From: Pseudanabaena sp. SR411
GTDB lineage: Bacteria > Cyanobacteriota > Cyanobacteriia > Pseudanabaenales > Pseudanabaenaceae
DNA length: 64,000 nt
Direction: 5' to 3'
Assembly: GCF_002251945.1 (NCBI RefSeq)
Contig: NZ_NDHW01000064.1
Span: 1-64,000, forward strand
The translations under genes were made by a program, and so were the position numbers. Below, in pieces: positions 9,031-17,833 of this stretch. Positions within the stretch are counted from its first letter, which is position 1. The number at the start of each line of letters is the position of its first letter. A model generated the notes under the pieces. The model had not been told where the DNA came from and searched no databases. It saw only the letters and a program-made list of their open reading frames with translations.

Positions 9031-9334
9031 GTTGCTGAAATGGAATTGCTTAACTTGATGTCTACAGTGTTCTCAGCGTACCTGAACTATGGCTATACGA
9101 TAAAACCCTCAAAATTTATATTTTGTCTGATGGTGAATATCTCGAATCAGAACTTACCCCCCTTTTGGCGATAATTAATTCCCAAAATTTCTTGCCTAAA
9201 GAATGATTGTGTTTCCGTCATCGACTAAAGTAAACTTTTGTTAACACATTTAATAATTACAAAAATTTGATGTGCGCCACTTTGCGGTGGACATCAAAAA
9301 ACTAAAAACTTTTTTTAAATCACAAGGTAATGCG
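9031..9334. other. Intergenic gap with no gene
   Basis: This AT-rich stretch lies between the hemA terminator and the HHL1-like gene. It presumably holds that gene's promoter. I see no open frame with a start signal, no repeat and no RNA gene. Confidence 0.5.
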
Positions 9335-9772
9335 ATGAGTACAACTAAAGCGACGGGATTTGCTTCGGGCTCTCAAAAGAAAAAGAAGAAGGCTCCAAAC
9401 AAACGTGAGGTAGCTGCGAGTAAATATGATGAAATGAAGGACAAAGGTTTGCCTGAGTTCAATATTTTTATCCGCATCAAGGGGAAGGAATGGGTTCCTG
9501 CGGGTTCAATGGCAGTGGAACGTAGTAACCTCATTAGTCGGGCTATCTTCCAACAAGAAGCAGAGTTATTAAAGGGTGCAATCCGTTTATATCCTATCTT
9601 GCGGAAGTTCAAGGACAATTTGGAATATGGCTATAGGTTGAAAGAGTTTCCCGATGAGGAAGTCACTGTTGCAGTTTTGCCTGAGCCAACGATTGGCGAT
9701 AAAGTCCAGTATGCTTTCACTAAGGCTAAGGAATATTTTAATAGCGTAACGAAGAATAAGGACGCTAAATAG
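9335..9772 (+). CDS. HHL1-like conserved protein
   Basis: From ATG 9335, preceded by an AAGGTAA ribosome site, the product has 145 residues. The N-terminus MSTTKATGFASGSQKKKKKAP is Lys-rich and probably disordered. It is followed by a compact conserved domain with FNIFIRIKGKEWVPAGSM, ISRAIFQQEAEL and NLEYGYRLKEF. I recognise this as the cyanobacterial counterpart of plant HHL1, a thylakoid protein involved in protecting photosystem II under high light. Function in cyanobacteria is inferred by homology. A longer frame from 9272 lacks support. Confidence 0.7.
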   Translation: MSTTKATGFASGSQKKKKKAPNKREVAASKYDEMKDKGLPEFNIFIRIKGKEWVPAGSMAVERSNLISRAIFQQEAELLKGAIRLYPILRKFKDNLEYGYRLKEFPDEEVTVAVLPEPTIGDKVQYAFTKAKEYFNSVTKNKDAK

Positions 9773-9808
9773 ATATCAATCGTTTCTACTCAGTTAAAAA
9801 TGTTAAGA

Positions 9809-9927
9809 CTATAGCAAAAAAAAGAGTTAGCTAGTACAAACCAAAAAAACAGAAGATGAGTTGCGGCGCTTCGCGCCGCAACTCATCTTCTGTTTTTTTG
9901 TCCTAAGCAAAACTTGCTTTGCTATAT
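9809..9927. repeat. 119-bp repeat with TATAGCAA ends and a central 27-bp stem
   Basis: The outer ends CTATAGCAAA and TTTGCTATA are inverted. The right flank, reverse-complemented, reads TATAGCAAAGCAAGTTTTGCTTAGGA, closely matching the flanks at 49490, 51966 and 61422. The centre is a perfect stem (9843-9869 with 9873-9899) around TTC with the GCGGCGC core. It occupies most of the 340-base gap before the recombinase-domain gene. Confidence 0.7.
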
Positions 9928-10112
9928 TCCCTGTAACCCTGTTAAGGCATGGTCACTTAATAAGAGAAATGTAGCAATTTACAATGGCAAGCTTAAAAAC
10001 GATATTGAGTTTAGGTCTATCTCGGTATTGATATGATTGACAGATGTTACGGTAAATCAAACAAATTTATGCCTGTATATAGTTTATATTGTGATAGAGG
10101 TTTATCGATAAC

Positions 10113-10496
10113 TTAGCTAATAAGATTGCTTATCAGTTGTTTTTTTTTGGCTTCAGTTTGAGTTGAGACTTCAGAAATTCTGGAAGTTTTTCCATATAGG
10201 CGATCTAAAACTCGCTTTACAGAAATACGCTTCCAAGTTTGTCCTCGTTTAGTGGTGTAGCCCTGTTTGTTTAACCAGTCAGCGATCTTTTGTAATGACT
10301 TACCTGATTTATGGTGACGACGAATTAGTTCAACTACTTGAGTCTCTTCAGGATCTTCCACCAACTCTCCATCTAGCGATCGCTGTCCAAAAGCAGGCGA
10401 ACCGTAACCTGCATATCCCCCTGATGCAGCTTTAGCCAATCTACCGCGTTCTAGTCTTTCCCAAACAGACAGTCTTTCTAACCTGTTTTCTGTCAT
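10113..10496 (-). CDS. Stand-alone recombinase-domain (XisF-like fragment) protein
   Basis: The 127-residue product has a region (VVELIRRHHKSGKSLQKIAD, then WLNKQGYTTKRGQTWKRISV) matching the DNA-binding Recombinase domain of large serine recombinases. It lacks the N-terminal catalytic resolvase domain with the active serine. Short proteins of this form recur in cyanobacteria, so it may be a domesticated DNA-binding factor rather than a recent truncation. The N-terminus (RLERLSVWERLERGRLAKA) is also conserved in these. No mobile element borders are visible. A direct role in excision is unlikely without the catalytic part. Confidence 0.65.
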   Translation of the reverse strand: MTENRLERLSVWERLERGRLAKAASGGYAGYGSPAFGQRSLDGELVEDPEETQVVELIRRHHKSGKSLQKIADWLNKQGYTTKRGQTWKRISVKRVLDRLYGKTSRISEVSTQTEAKKKQLISNLIS

Positions 10497-10756
10497 GGCT
10501 ATAAAAATTAAATAATAAAAATAAATTTATTTTGTGCATAAGAATATGGCAATACTGAATACTGCCATTATTAAAGATGCTATTTCCCCCTTCACAGCAA
10601 TTATTGATCAAATGAAGCAAAATTTTCAAAAAATTTCTTGATTCAGGTTTGAGCGATATCGCTATAGATCTCAGTTTAACCCACTTTCTGACACAATATT
10701 AACCTGTCTTAATTTATCTTTCTCCTCAAAATAATAAAAAGCAATAAAAATAAAAT

Positions 10757-11080
10757 ATGAATACAGCAGTTTTTATCCAAGACCAAACTGAATTTGAAAC
10801 CTTAAGGGCGAAGACCTCTCTGCTTGTTGTAGACTGCACAGCTACTTGGTGCGGCCCCTGTAAGGTAATTGCACCATTCATCGATCAACTGGCCGCAACT
10901 TATAGCGATCGCGCTCAAGTCATGAAATTAGACATTGATGGAAATAAGCCCTTAGCTAAGGAATTTGGACTGAAGAGTATTCCTGCCGTCTTATTCTTTA
11001 AAGATGGAGAATTGGTTGAGACAATGATTGGAGTCAAGACCTATGAAGAGTTTAGTAAAACCTTAGATAAATATCTATAG
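10757..11080 (+). CDS. trxA: Thioredoxin
   Basis: The 107-residue protein has the active site TWCGPCK (Cys32, Cys35), the cis-proline segment KSIPAVLFF and the C-terminal GVKTYEEF helix. It is a complete single-domain thioredoxin that reduces protein disulfides. It stands alone, followed by a perfect stem-loop. Several thioredoxin types exist in cyanobacteria, and the exact class (m, x, y or other) was not resolved. Confidence 0.93.
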   Translation: MNTAVFIQDQTEFETLRAKTSLLVVDCTATWCGPCKVIAPFIDQLAATYSDRAQVMKLDIDGNKPLAKEFGLKSIPAVLFFKDGELVETMIGVKTYEEFSKTLDKYL

Positions 11081-11122
11081 TTTGATTGTCAGCACTGGAC
11101 TGTTAAAGAGGGATAAGTAGAT

Positions 11123-11177
11123 AATCCGAACCCGCAAATTTGTGCCACGCAGTGGCACAAATTTGCGGGTTCGGATT
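11123..11177 (+). repeat. 26-bp perfect stem-loop after trxA
   Basis: AATCCGAACCCGCAAATTTG.. (11123-11148) pairs perfectly with 11152-11177 around GCA. It lies 43 bases after the trxA stop and is a possible terminator, although it has no T-tract. Confidence 0.75.
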
Positions 11178-11264
11178 TGCAATTCGAAGTATTTATCCTG
11201 ATAGCATAGAAACACTCTAACGATTAGAGCGATCGCAGTCTAAATACTGACCAGTCTTGAAAAT

Positions 11265-11957
11265 ATGCCAAAACCACCCTTAGAACAGCTTTTTTACTCT
11301 AGTCTGGTTACTGAACATATTGTCCCTAAAGGTCGTGACTTCCCTTTTAAGAGATGGCATAATCGTCTAGTGGAAGTTGCCAAACACTATGAGGGTTTTC
11401 TGCGTTGCGATCTATGTCCACCACTCAGGTGCAAAGATCCAGTTGTGAAATGGTATTACATTATCCATTTTGATTCACCTGAGCATCTTGATCAATGGAT
11501 GGAGTCAAGCGATCGCAAGCGGTTATTAGAATCAGGGCAAGAAATATTTTCGGCTTATCGATTTAAGTCTTTTACTACGGGTTTAGAAGGCTGGTTCTCG
11601 ATGCAGTCAGGCTCTTCAGAAAATCAAGGTTTGGGACCACCGCGATGGAAACAGATTTTATCGGTAGTATTAGGGCTTTATCCTGTCGTCATGGTTCAGG
11701 CTATTCTATTTTCAGCGCTGAGAATTATGCAATCTTGGTCATTGGCTAGCTCAATGATTATCAATAATTTAATCACCTCGGTGATCTTGAGTCTATTTGT
11801 GATGCCTTTTGTATCGCAACGTTTGAGATTTTGGCTGCAACCAGCCTATCTACCGATATCACGCAAGACTAATTTAATCGGCACGGTCATAGTATTAGCT
11901 AGCTTGGGATTGATGGTACTTGTATTTAGTGGAATTTTAGGATTGGTTAAGCAATAA
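11265..11957 (+). CDS. ABM-domain protein with three membrane helices
   Basis: The N-terminal 105 or so residues form an antibiotic-biosynthesis-monooxygenase-like ferredoxin fold (HNRLVEVAKHYEGFLRCDLC, WYYIIHFDSPEHLDQW, SGQEIFSAYRF). The C-terminal half has three hydrophobic helices (about 130-150, 160-182 and 202-225). This architecture corresponds to the COG3224-type group of membrane-anchored ABM proteins. No substrate is known. The gene has no obvious operon partner; the following transposase pseudogene is convergent. Confidence 0.75.
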   Translation: MPKPPLEQLFYSSLVTEHIVPKGRDFPFKRWHNRLVEVAKHYEGFLRCDLCPPLRCKDPVVKWYYIIHFDSPEHLDQWMESSDRKRLLESGQEIFSAYRFKSFTTGLEGWFSMQSGSSENQGLGPPRWKQILSVVLGLYPVVMVQAILFSALRIMQSWSLASSMIINNLITSVILSLFVMPFVSQRLRFWLQPAYLPISRKTNLIGTVIVLASLGLMVLVFSGILGLVKQ

Positions 11958-11964
11958 CAAAGCC

Positions 11965-12668
11965 TCACTTTGCAATGCTTTTACAGCGCTTTGCGCTTAA
12001 GCCCAAACCAAGAAAAATTTTGAAAGCGTTGCAAAGCAACGCTTTCAAAATTTTTCTTGTGGTTCGTTTGATCGGAAATTGCTGTAAAACCTGAAGCTTA
12101 CGATTGCAGTGTATACCCACAACAACCCGCCAAGCCCTTGCTCGAACTGCATTTAAAAACTTCACTGTACAAAACTCAGTATCAGCAAGAACAAGCACTT
12201 TCGTTCCATGAGTTAATCGCTTTGGTACTGTCGCCAACAACTTACAAGCTAAGTCCGATGGACTCAGATATCCCCCTTACCTCGCCATACTCTAAAACTC
12301 CACGGTACTCGCCACTCACCGCAGACCAGATACAGTATGTAGTCCTCGCTTACCGTTAAGCATTCTTACCCACGAGTCGGGTTTAGTTGCTGTCGGATTG
12401 CTCAAATGTAAAAAACTTGCCGCATTTTTCTAGCGTCGTCAAGTCTATTAATATCTGCAATGGCGTTGTTTTGAATGGTCGATGCTGGGCGATTAGCATC
12501 ACGTGTTGCTCAAATCACCCCTCTCGTTGACCAGTTGTAGTGATTGAGAAATCGACTTAACGAACTGGCTGATTTTATCTGCGTATGTTCTAGATAAGTT
12601 TGTCCTTGTGCTTCCAGAAATAGTCCCAATATTGCATTCAAACTTGCTTTTTGATGCACACTTGGCAT
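11965..12668 (-). pseudogene. Decayed transposase with several frameshifts
   Basis: Reading leftward, the frame starting at ATG 12668 gives MPSVHQKASLNAILGLFLEAQ, then LEHTQIKS..SLSRFLNHYNWSTRGVI and a stop. Other frames continue with MLIAQHRPFKTTPLQILIDL, TTLEKCGKF, VRMLNGKRGL, EWRVPWSFRVWRGKG, LSPSDLACKLLATVPKRLTHG and VLADTEFCTVKFLNAVRARAW. These pieces follow the order of one DDE transposase found in cyanobacteria but need at least four frame changes. The C-terminal end is lost at the 111-bp repeat 11979-12089. The IS family was not settled. Confidence 0.7.
11979..12089. mobile_element. 111-bp MITE-like repeat with TTTTACAGC ends
   Basis: Terminal sequences TTTTACAGCGC and GCTGTAAAA are inverted. 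The centre is a long perfect stem AAGAAAAATTTTGAAAGCGTTGC / GCAACGCTTTCAAAATTTTTCTT. Reverse-complemented it aligns along its full length with 22760-22868 and less closely with 36553-36659. It sits at the C-terminal end of the transposase pseudogene, which suggests insertion there. Confidence 0.7.
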
Positions 12669-12746
12669 CAGACAAAAAGGAATTCAAGGTCTTTTCAATA
12701 AAGATGACATATATTACCAAGGCAATACATGTCATCTTTCTGTATG

Positions 12747-13133
12747 TCAATTTGCGAATGTCAAAGTGGACTCGCTGATCTTCCAGAGCTTGTGCAAATA
12801 GAACTCAACACGATCGCCTAAAGCAGTCACCAGAGTTCCTTCCTCAGCACAAATATCTCTAGAGATCCAAGTACCGCTAAAGCAAACTTCAACATAGCGA
12901 TCGTCAACTCTATCCACACTAAGCTTATTAGAGAGGCGATCGGACATGACAGACTTTAGCAACAATAAATCCACAACATCCGCAGTTAATAGAAAGGCTG
13001 CTCGACTGGATTCGATGTGGATTGACAAGCCAGAACGCAAGCTGAGCAACATCCGATTGGTGACAAACTCCTCTAAGGAGATATCTAATCTCTCTAAGTG
13101 CAATCCAGCTTCAGTGTAAGTGAGTTTCAACAT
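12747..13133 (-). CDS. Conserved cyanobacterial hypothetical protein (alr0857-like)
   Basis: From MLKLTYTEAGLHLERL (ATG 13133) the product has 128 residues; an upstream in-frame start at 13160 adds nine residues not seen in relatives. The pattern SLEEFVTNRMLLSLRSG, FLLTADVVDL, EVCFSGTWISRD and VTALGDRVEFYLHKLW recalls a family conserved across cyanobacteria, similar to Anabaena alr0857. No catalytic motif or membrane segment is visible and the function is unknown. It is followed upstream by an HNH endonuclease gene in the same orientation. Confidence 0.7.
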   Translation of the reverse strand: MLKLTYTEAGLHLERLDISLEEFVTNRMLLSLRSGLSIHIESSRAAFLLTADVVDLLLLKSVMSDRLSNKLSVDRVDDRYVEVCFSGTWISRDICAEEGTLVTALGDRVEFYLHKLWKISESTLTFAN

Positions 13134-13220
13134 TGGGATTGATTCTCCAGAATATACCACTCTAAATAGGGGGCGATTTTCAAGATGCCTATGACAACTT
13201 GAAAATCGCTATATGGATCG

Positions 13221-13754
13221 CTATCCACTGTTTATTTCTTGTTGCGATCGCCAGAATTGTTCGGCAAAGGCAACGGTAGGATGCATCGGGGCTTTGGGCT
13301 TAGTCCGCAAAGTCATATTGGCTTCGTGAGGCGTGCGATTTCCTTTACGGTTATTGCAAGGTTCACAAGCAATGACGACATTTTCCCAAGTATTCAATCC
13401 ACCCTTAGCGCGGGGAATGACGTGATCGATCGTCAGTTTTTTGGTGTTGCCGCAATATTGGCAAGTGTGATTGTCACGGCGCAGAATTTCTCTACGGGCA
13501 ACGGGTGGAACTCGCCAAAACCGTTCTGATTTCGTCAGCGTCAGACGGATATGTTCTGGCACTTGCAGGACGAGTCTGGGGGAAACAACTTGCCAAGTTT
13601 GTTGGCTAATGAGTTCCAAAGGTTCGGCGCGACCTGTGACTAACAGAGCGATCGCTCGTTTGATGTTGATTCGGCTCACTGGCAGATAGTTTTGCGAAAA
13701 CACGACTACCGATTGCCTCAATACATCTGGTTCATACTGATTGATAGATTGCAC
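13221..13754 (-). CDS. HNH endonuclease
   Basis: The 177-residue protein has a C-terminal HNH domain: CQYCGNTKKLTIDHVIPRAKGG, then NTWENVVIACEPCNNRKGNR, with two CxxC zinc knuckles and the DH-N-N catalytic pattern. The N-terminal 70 residues (VFSQNYLPVSRINIKRAIALL) are the usual extension in cyanobacterial members of this group. These genes are near-universal in cyanobacteria and not clearly selfish; their physiological substrate is unknown. The gene ends about 60 bases upstream of the next minus-strand gene. Confidence 0.88.
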   Translation of the reverse strand: MQSINQYEPDVLRQSVVVFSQNYLPVSRINIKRAIALLVTGRAEPLELISQQTWQVVSPRLVLQVPEHIRLTLTKSERFWRVPPVARREILRRDNHTCQYCGNTKKLTIDHVIPRAKGGLNTWENVVIACEPCNNRKGNRTPHEANMTLRTKPKAPMHPTVAFAEQFWRSQQEINSG

Positions 13755-13777
13755 TGGCTTCTCCTCACGATATAGTT

Positions 13778-13913
13778 GGTTTCATTTTGCCTACGGCAAA
13801 ATGAAACCTTAAAACTCTTACTAAGATTGATTTTTGATTTTCCAATGAGTATGTACTCATTGGAAAACTGTTACAAAAAATGCCCCCGCTTTCACACCTA
13901 AGAAAGCGGGGGC
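13778..13913. repeat. Three successive stem-loops, the last a probable terminator
   Basis: 13778-13808 is a 14-bp perfect stem (GGTTTCATTTTGCC). 13838-13867 is a perfect stem TTTCCAATGAGTA/TACTCATTGGAAA. 13882-13913 is GCCCCCGCTTTC / GAAAGCGGGGGC, GC-rich and suited to termination of the minus-strand transcript from 14235. Confidence 0.7.
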
Positions 13914-13935
13914 GAAAGACTTGATTGTCTATTCG

Positions 13936-14235
13936 TTATGTGGGTACGGCGATCTGCCGATACCTCCCGCTTGGGTATGTCTCTGGATTAATGGCACTAA
14001 TAAATCTGCGGACGCTGGTGAGAGCATCTCTCCGCGAGTCTTGTTTGGTTGAATGTTCGGGGGATTCTAAGTTACCGCGATCGCCAGAAATATCATCATA
14101 AATATCGCCACAAATCCCAATCGCATCTTGGCTACCAATGGTCATCGCCAAGCCAGATATTGCCAAGGCATTGGCTCGTTGCCAAACTTGGGGATACCCG
14201 ATCTGATGCTGACCGATAGACAAATAGGATTTCAT
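13936..14235 (-). CDS. Hypothetical protein, divergent from the RHH gene
   Basis: The 99-residue product (MKSYLSIGQHQIGYPQVWQR..) has no motif I recognise; the middle is acidic (GDIYDDISGDRG) and the end basic. Support for expression is contextual. It is transcribed divergently from the ribbon-helix-helix gene, shares the palindromic region 14266-14283 and ends in front of a GC-rich terminator. The N-terminal part (QVWQRANALAISGLAMTIG) looks helical. Confidence 0.5.
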   Translation of the reverse strand: MKSYLSIGQHQIGYPQVWQRANALAISGLAMTIGSQDAIGICGDIYDDISGDRGNLESPEHSTKQDSRRDALTSVRRFISAINPETYPSGRYRQIAVPT

Positions 14236-14265
14236 GGGAATGTACTTGGAATTTCTTAGATAGTC

Positions 14266-14283
14266 ATACTACACTTGTAGTAT
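14266..14283. promoter_or_regulatory. Palindromic operator candidate
   Basis: ATACTAC-ACTT-GTAGTAT is a perfect 7-bp inverted repeat with a 4-base spacer, placed between two divergent genes, one of which encodes a ribbon-helix-helix protein. TATAAA at its right edge could be a -10 element for the rightward gene. Autoregulation is inferred. Confidence 0.45.
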
Positions 14284-14327
14284 AAACATAGATATCTAAG
14301 TTTGTAAACTAACTAGGAGAAATATTT

Positions 14328-14663
14328 ATGCAGACACTACATCAAAGCCCTGCAACTACCGAGATGGAAGTTACCAGTATTCGCCTAGAGCGCGAGTTAA
14401 AGGAAAAGCTCAAGGAACTTGCTGGAGGACAAGGCTATCAGGCTCTCATCCGTGGTGTTTTGTGGGATTACATTGATCAGCGGCAAACATCACCGACACA
14501 GAGGCAGATCTCACCCGAACAAATTCGCGCCAGTGTCACCGCTACGGCTCAGCGAAATGAGTCTTGCGCCCTCACAGGTAAATCGATCCGATCGCAAGAA
14601 TCTATGTTTTTAGGCTTAACCACCAATGGCGATTGGGTTCCCTTAAGCGTGGGTAGTTTTTAA
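14328..14663 (+). CDS. Ribbon-helix-helix DNA-binding protein
   Basis: The 111-residue protein has a CopG/Arc-like segment near the N-terminus: EVTSIRLERELKEKLKELAG forms the strand and first helix, and GYQALIRGVLWDYIDQR the second helix. The C-terminal half (NESCALTGKSIRSQESMFLG, then WVPLSV) is typical of a conserved cyanobacterial group rather than of plasmid regulators. A strong AGGAG lies 11-15 bases before the ATG. It is probably a small transcription regulator acting at the palindrome just upstream. A strong terminator follows the stop. Confidence 0.7.
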   Translation: MQTLHQSPATTEMEVTSIRLERELKEKLKELAGGQGYQALIRGVLWDYIDQRQTSPTQRQISPEQIRASVTATAQRNESCALTGKSIRSQESMFLGLTTNGDWVPLSVGSF

Positions 14664-14668
14664 AAATA

Positions 14669-14695
14669 AAAAGGGACGCAAAGCGTCCCTTTTTA
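14669..14695. terminator. Intrinsic terminator
   Basis: An AAAAAGGGACGC / GCGTCCCTTTTT stem lies immediately after the RHH gene stop; the A- and T-tracts make it bidirectional. A near-identical core (AAAAGGGACGC) is used at 23618-23648. Confidence 0.85.
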
Positions 14696-14732
14696 TGGCA
14701 ATGGTTCTGCCTGATAGTGCGTAACCATTGCC

Positions 14733-14762
14733 TGTAGGGGCAATTCATGAATTGTCTCTACA
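14733..14762. repeat. GTAGGGGCAATTCATGAATTG palindromic repeat
   Basis: TGTAGGGGCAATTCA / TGAATTGTCTCTACA is an imperfect palindrome related to the perfect ones at 20922-20973 and 28802-28827. It overlaps the 3' end of the histidine kinase gene. Confidence 0.6.
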
Positions 14763-15866
14763 TTTTTGGGTCATATCTCGCGATGAATGGGCTAAAGCTG
14801 GTAAACGAAATCCAAAGATTGCGCCTTGAGGCTGTCGATTTTCTGCCCAGATTGTACCGCCATGAGCTTCAATAATTTGGCGAGTTAGGTACAAACCTAA
14901 TCCCGAACCAGTAGCTAAGCGATCGCCTTGACCTTGATAAAAGCGATCGAACAGGTAAGGCTTCTCATCAATTTTAATACCCGCACCAAAATCAATCACT
15001 TGCACAACTTGATTGGATGAGTTAGTCTCAAGTACTAGTTCTACCTTTGCGCCTCTGGGGGAATGGTTAATTGCATTGGTAAGCAGATTTGTAAAAACGC
15101 GCCGTAATTGGAATGCATCTCCATTCACCCAGAGAAATTTACGAAAGTCCGATTCTCCATAGTTCAAATTTACATACACATTGCGACTAGTCGATAAGGG
15201 AATCAGCAAGATCGCGACCTCTTCCGCCAAAGTCACAAGATTAATGGGAGCTAATTTTAGCTGTAATCCTTCCGTTTCATTACGATAGACATCAAGAAGA
15301 GTTTCTACTAGACGCAAACTATTCTGATGACTACGAATCATCGTTGCTAAAACAGTTTTTTGTTGAATCTGAATTTTTCCAAATTGTTCGCGTTCAAAGG
15401 CATGGAGAGTCTCGATCGCTCCTAGTAATGGGGTCTTCAAGTCATGGGCAAGGGTGGAAGCAAAATCTTCACGCATATTCATAATTTTTTCTTGCGCCTG
15501 TAGTTTTGCCTGTTGCGTGACTAAAACTTGTTGAGTGCGTCGATAGCGATCGCTTAGAACTGCTGTCACAACTAAAGCCAAGACAGTTACCAAGCGATTG
15601 ACCACCATAGAGACTTGAATTGTCTCATGATTAGGAATCCAGATATTGATGATCGTCAAAAACACCGCCGCAAGTGTGAATAGAAAAGTATTGGTACGGC
15701 TCAATCGGGAATTAGCAATCAGAATCGGACTGATGTAGAGATACCCCATCACATAGTCTGGCGGTGTGGAAAATTCTAAAACAATCACTATCCCAATCAA
15801 GCCCACAATCATCCAAAATGAAGGCGATCGTACAGTTTGTGCTGCTACTTGATCTGGATTTGGCAT
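14745..15866 (-). CDS. Membrane sensor histidine kinase next to kdp
   Basis: The 373-residue protein has about four to five hydrophobic segments in residues 15-105, a short coiled linker, a HisKA domain with the phospho-His in STLAHDLKTPLLG, and an HATPase domain (N box LTNAINHSP, VIDFGAGI, GSGLGLYLTRQIIEAHGG). There is no receiver or extracellular sensor domain. It is divergent from kdpA, with about 210 bases between. Since the KdpD gene at the end of the kdp operon lacks a kinase half, this kinase may supply that function; this is inference. No response regulator gene is adjacent. Confidence 0.85.
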   Translation of the reverse strand: MPNPDQVAAQTVRSPSFWMIVGLIGIVIVLEFSTPPDYVMGYLYISPILIANSRLSRTNTFLFTLAAVFLTIINIWIPNHETIQVSMVVNRLVTVLALVVTAVLSDRYRRTQQVLVTQQAKLQAQEKIMNMREDFASTLAHDLKTPLLGAIETLHAFEREQFGKIQIQQKTVLATMIRSHQNSLRLVETLLDVYRNETEGLQLKLAPINLVTLAEEVAILLIPLSTSRNVYVNLNYGESDFRKFLWVNGDAFQLRRVFTNLLTNAINHSPRGAKVELVLETNSSNQVVQVIDFGAGIKIDEKPYLFDRFYQGQGDRLATGSGLGLYLTRQIIEAHGGTIWAENRQPQGAIFGFRLPALAHSSRDMTQKCRDNS

Positions 15867-15964
15867 AGTTACTAATTCACATGGTTTGATCTAAACATAT
15901 TCTAAACACCAACTAAACAGCTAAATCTTTACCGAGCTTAGAACCTAGATATTAGTATGCAAAA

Positions 15965-15977
15965 GCGTTCTAAACGC
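15965..15977. promoter_or_regulatory. Small inverted repeat in the kdp divergent promoter region
   Basis: GCGTT-CTA-AACGC lies about 100 bases before kdpA. Several TCTAAAC motifs occur in the same 200-base region (15890-15977). It is a possible regulator site, supported only by position and symmetry. Confidence 0.25.
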
Positions 15978-16075
15978 AAAGATATACCTTGTCAAGCAGA
16001 GAAAATGGATCGATGATTTGACTGTTAGGAGCAGTTTCCCAACATTTAATCGATCTTAAGAGAAGAATTTCCACC

Positions 16076-17770
16076 ATGTTACAAGGATGGATTCAGATTT
16101 GCCTAACATTATTGCTGATAGTAGCGATCGCCCCGATTTTGGGTAGCTACATCGCACGGGTGTTTCTAGGACAAAAGACAATATTGGACTCAGTTTTAAA
16201 TCCATTGGAGAAGTTGATTTTTAATCTCAGTGGCGTTAAGACTGAAGCGCAAATGACAGGATGGCAATATGCTCTCGCCATTTTATTGAGCAATTTGGTC
16301 ATGGCGATACTGATGTTTTCGTTACTGATGTTTCAGGGTATATTGCCATTTAACACCACGAATCTAAGCGCTCCTAGTTGGGATTTAGCCTTACATACAA
16401 CGATTTCGTTTATCACGAATACCAATCAACAGCATTACTCTGGCGAAACTGCTCTGAGTTATTCCACACAGATATTTGGCATTGCTTTCTTAATGTTCAC
16501 TTCCGCAGCAACAGGAATTGCGGTGGGTCTTGCCTTTATTCGTGGTTTGACGGGTAGAGCTTTAGGTAATTTCTATGTAGATTTGACATTGGCGATTACG
16601 CGGATTTTATTACCGATCAGCATTATCGGCGCGATCGCCTTTATCGCCGTAGGTGTTCCCGAAACTCTCTCAGCACCAGTGGTTGTACCAACTTTAGAAG
16701 ATCCGAATATCAGTCAGGCGATCGCCTTGGGTCCTGTCGCACATTACGAGTTCATCAAACAACTGGGCGAGAATGGTGGTGGATTCTTTGCAATTAACTC
16801 GGCTCATCCCTTTGAGAATCCGAATGGGTTCTCTAATTTACTACAAATTTTAGCGATGATTTCTATTCCCACAGCGATGATCCATACCTATGGAATCTTT
16901 GCCAATAATCGCAAACAGGCTTGGTTATTGTTTGGTATGGTATTCATTCTCTATGTTGCTTTTATTATCATTACGGGAATTGGTGAATATCAAGGCAATC
17001 CCCTCGTAAATACTCTACTCGGTTCACAGAATCCGAATTTAGAAGGGAAAGAAGTGCGGTTTGGTTGGGCGCAATCCGCTCTATTTGCTGTGACAACAAC
17101 TGGAACTATGACGGGTGCAGTTAACTCTTTGCACGACTCGTTTATGCCTAATGGTGGCTTTATCACTCTCTCGAATATGTTTCTCCAAATTATTTGGGGA
17201 GGACAAGGAACGGGAACCGCTTATCTATTTGCCTATTCGATTTTGGCAGTATTTGTAACGGGTTTAATGGTTGGTAGAACTCCAGAATTTCTAGGAAGAA
17301 AGATCGAGAAAAATGAAGTGGTTTTAACCAGTTTCTTACTTCTGCTGATTCATCCAATTGTGATTCTGATTCCTGCGGCGATCGCCTTAGCATTTCCCGA
17401 TCAGTTAGCAGGAATCAGCAATTCAGGATTTCATGGACTATCGCAAGTAGTCTATGAGTATGCTTCGGCGGCGGCAAATAATGGTTCTGGCTTTGAAGGT
17501 TTAGCCGACAACACACTTTGGTGGAATCTCAGTACTTCCGTTAGTTTGTTGGGAGGTCGTTATATCCCAATTATTGCTTTGTTGTTATTAGCCGATGGAA
17601 TGTCGCGCAAGCAACCAGTCGCCATGACCACAGGCACACTTCGCACCGATACAGTTCTATTTACCACTGTCACCGCAGGGGTGATTTTGGTTATGGGTGC
17701 TTTGACTTTCTTTCCTGTACTGGCGCTAGGTCCAATTGCCGAAGCATTTCTGATTGCTAGAGGTGGTTAA
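16076..17770 (+). CDS. kdpA: Potassium-transporting ATPase subunit A
   Basis: The 564-residue membrane protein is the K+-selective channel-like subunit of the KdpFABC high-affinity uptake pump. It has ten or more hydrophobic segments and family signatures at the four selectivity-filter repeats, for example [31 protein letters not shown] and [17 protein letters not shown] (seen here as VTTTGTMTG). Length is normal. An AGAGAAGAA ribosome site precedes the ATG. It is first in an operon with kdpB, a KdpF/G-like gene and kdpC. Confidence 0.96.
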   Translation: MLQGWIQICLTLLLIVAIAPILGSYIARVFLGQKTILDSVLNPLEKLIFNLSGVKTEAQMTGWQYALAILLSNLVMAILMFSLLMFQGILPFNTTNLSAPSWDLALHTTISFITNTNQQHYSGETALSYSTQIFGIAFLMFTSAATGIAVGLAFIRGLTGRALGNFYVDLTLAITRILLPISIIGAIAFIAVGVPETLSAPVVVPTLEDPNISQAIALGPVAHYEFIKQLGENGGGFFAINSAHPFENPNGFSNLLQILAMISIPTAMIHTYGIFANNRKQAWLLFGMVFILYVAFIIITGIGEYQGNPLVNTLLGSQNPNLEGKEVRFGWAQSALFAVTTTGTMTGAVNSLHDSFMPNGGFITLSNMFLQIIWGGQGTGTAYLFAYSILAVFVTGLMVGRTPEFLGRKIEKNEVVLTSFLLLLIHPIVILIPAAIALAFPDQLAGISNSGFHGLSQVVYEYASAAANNGSGFEGLADNTLWWNLSTSVSLLGGRYIPIIALLLLADGMSRKQPVAMTTGTLRTDTVLFTTVTAGVILVMGALTFFPVLALGPIAEAFLIARGG

Positions 17771-17833
17771 TTTTTTGACAGTTTAGAAGTAAGTCGCAAG
17801 CAATAGGACAGTAAGGGTTCTTTTTTTAAATCT

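Noticed and set aside
10113-10496. An active site-specific recombinase
   Set aside because: The catalytic resolvase domain is missing; only the DNA-binding Recombinase part is present.
12499-12750. 83-codon minus-strand frame as a gene
   Set aside because: Another frame of the same strand encodes the N-terminus of the transposase pseudogene there.
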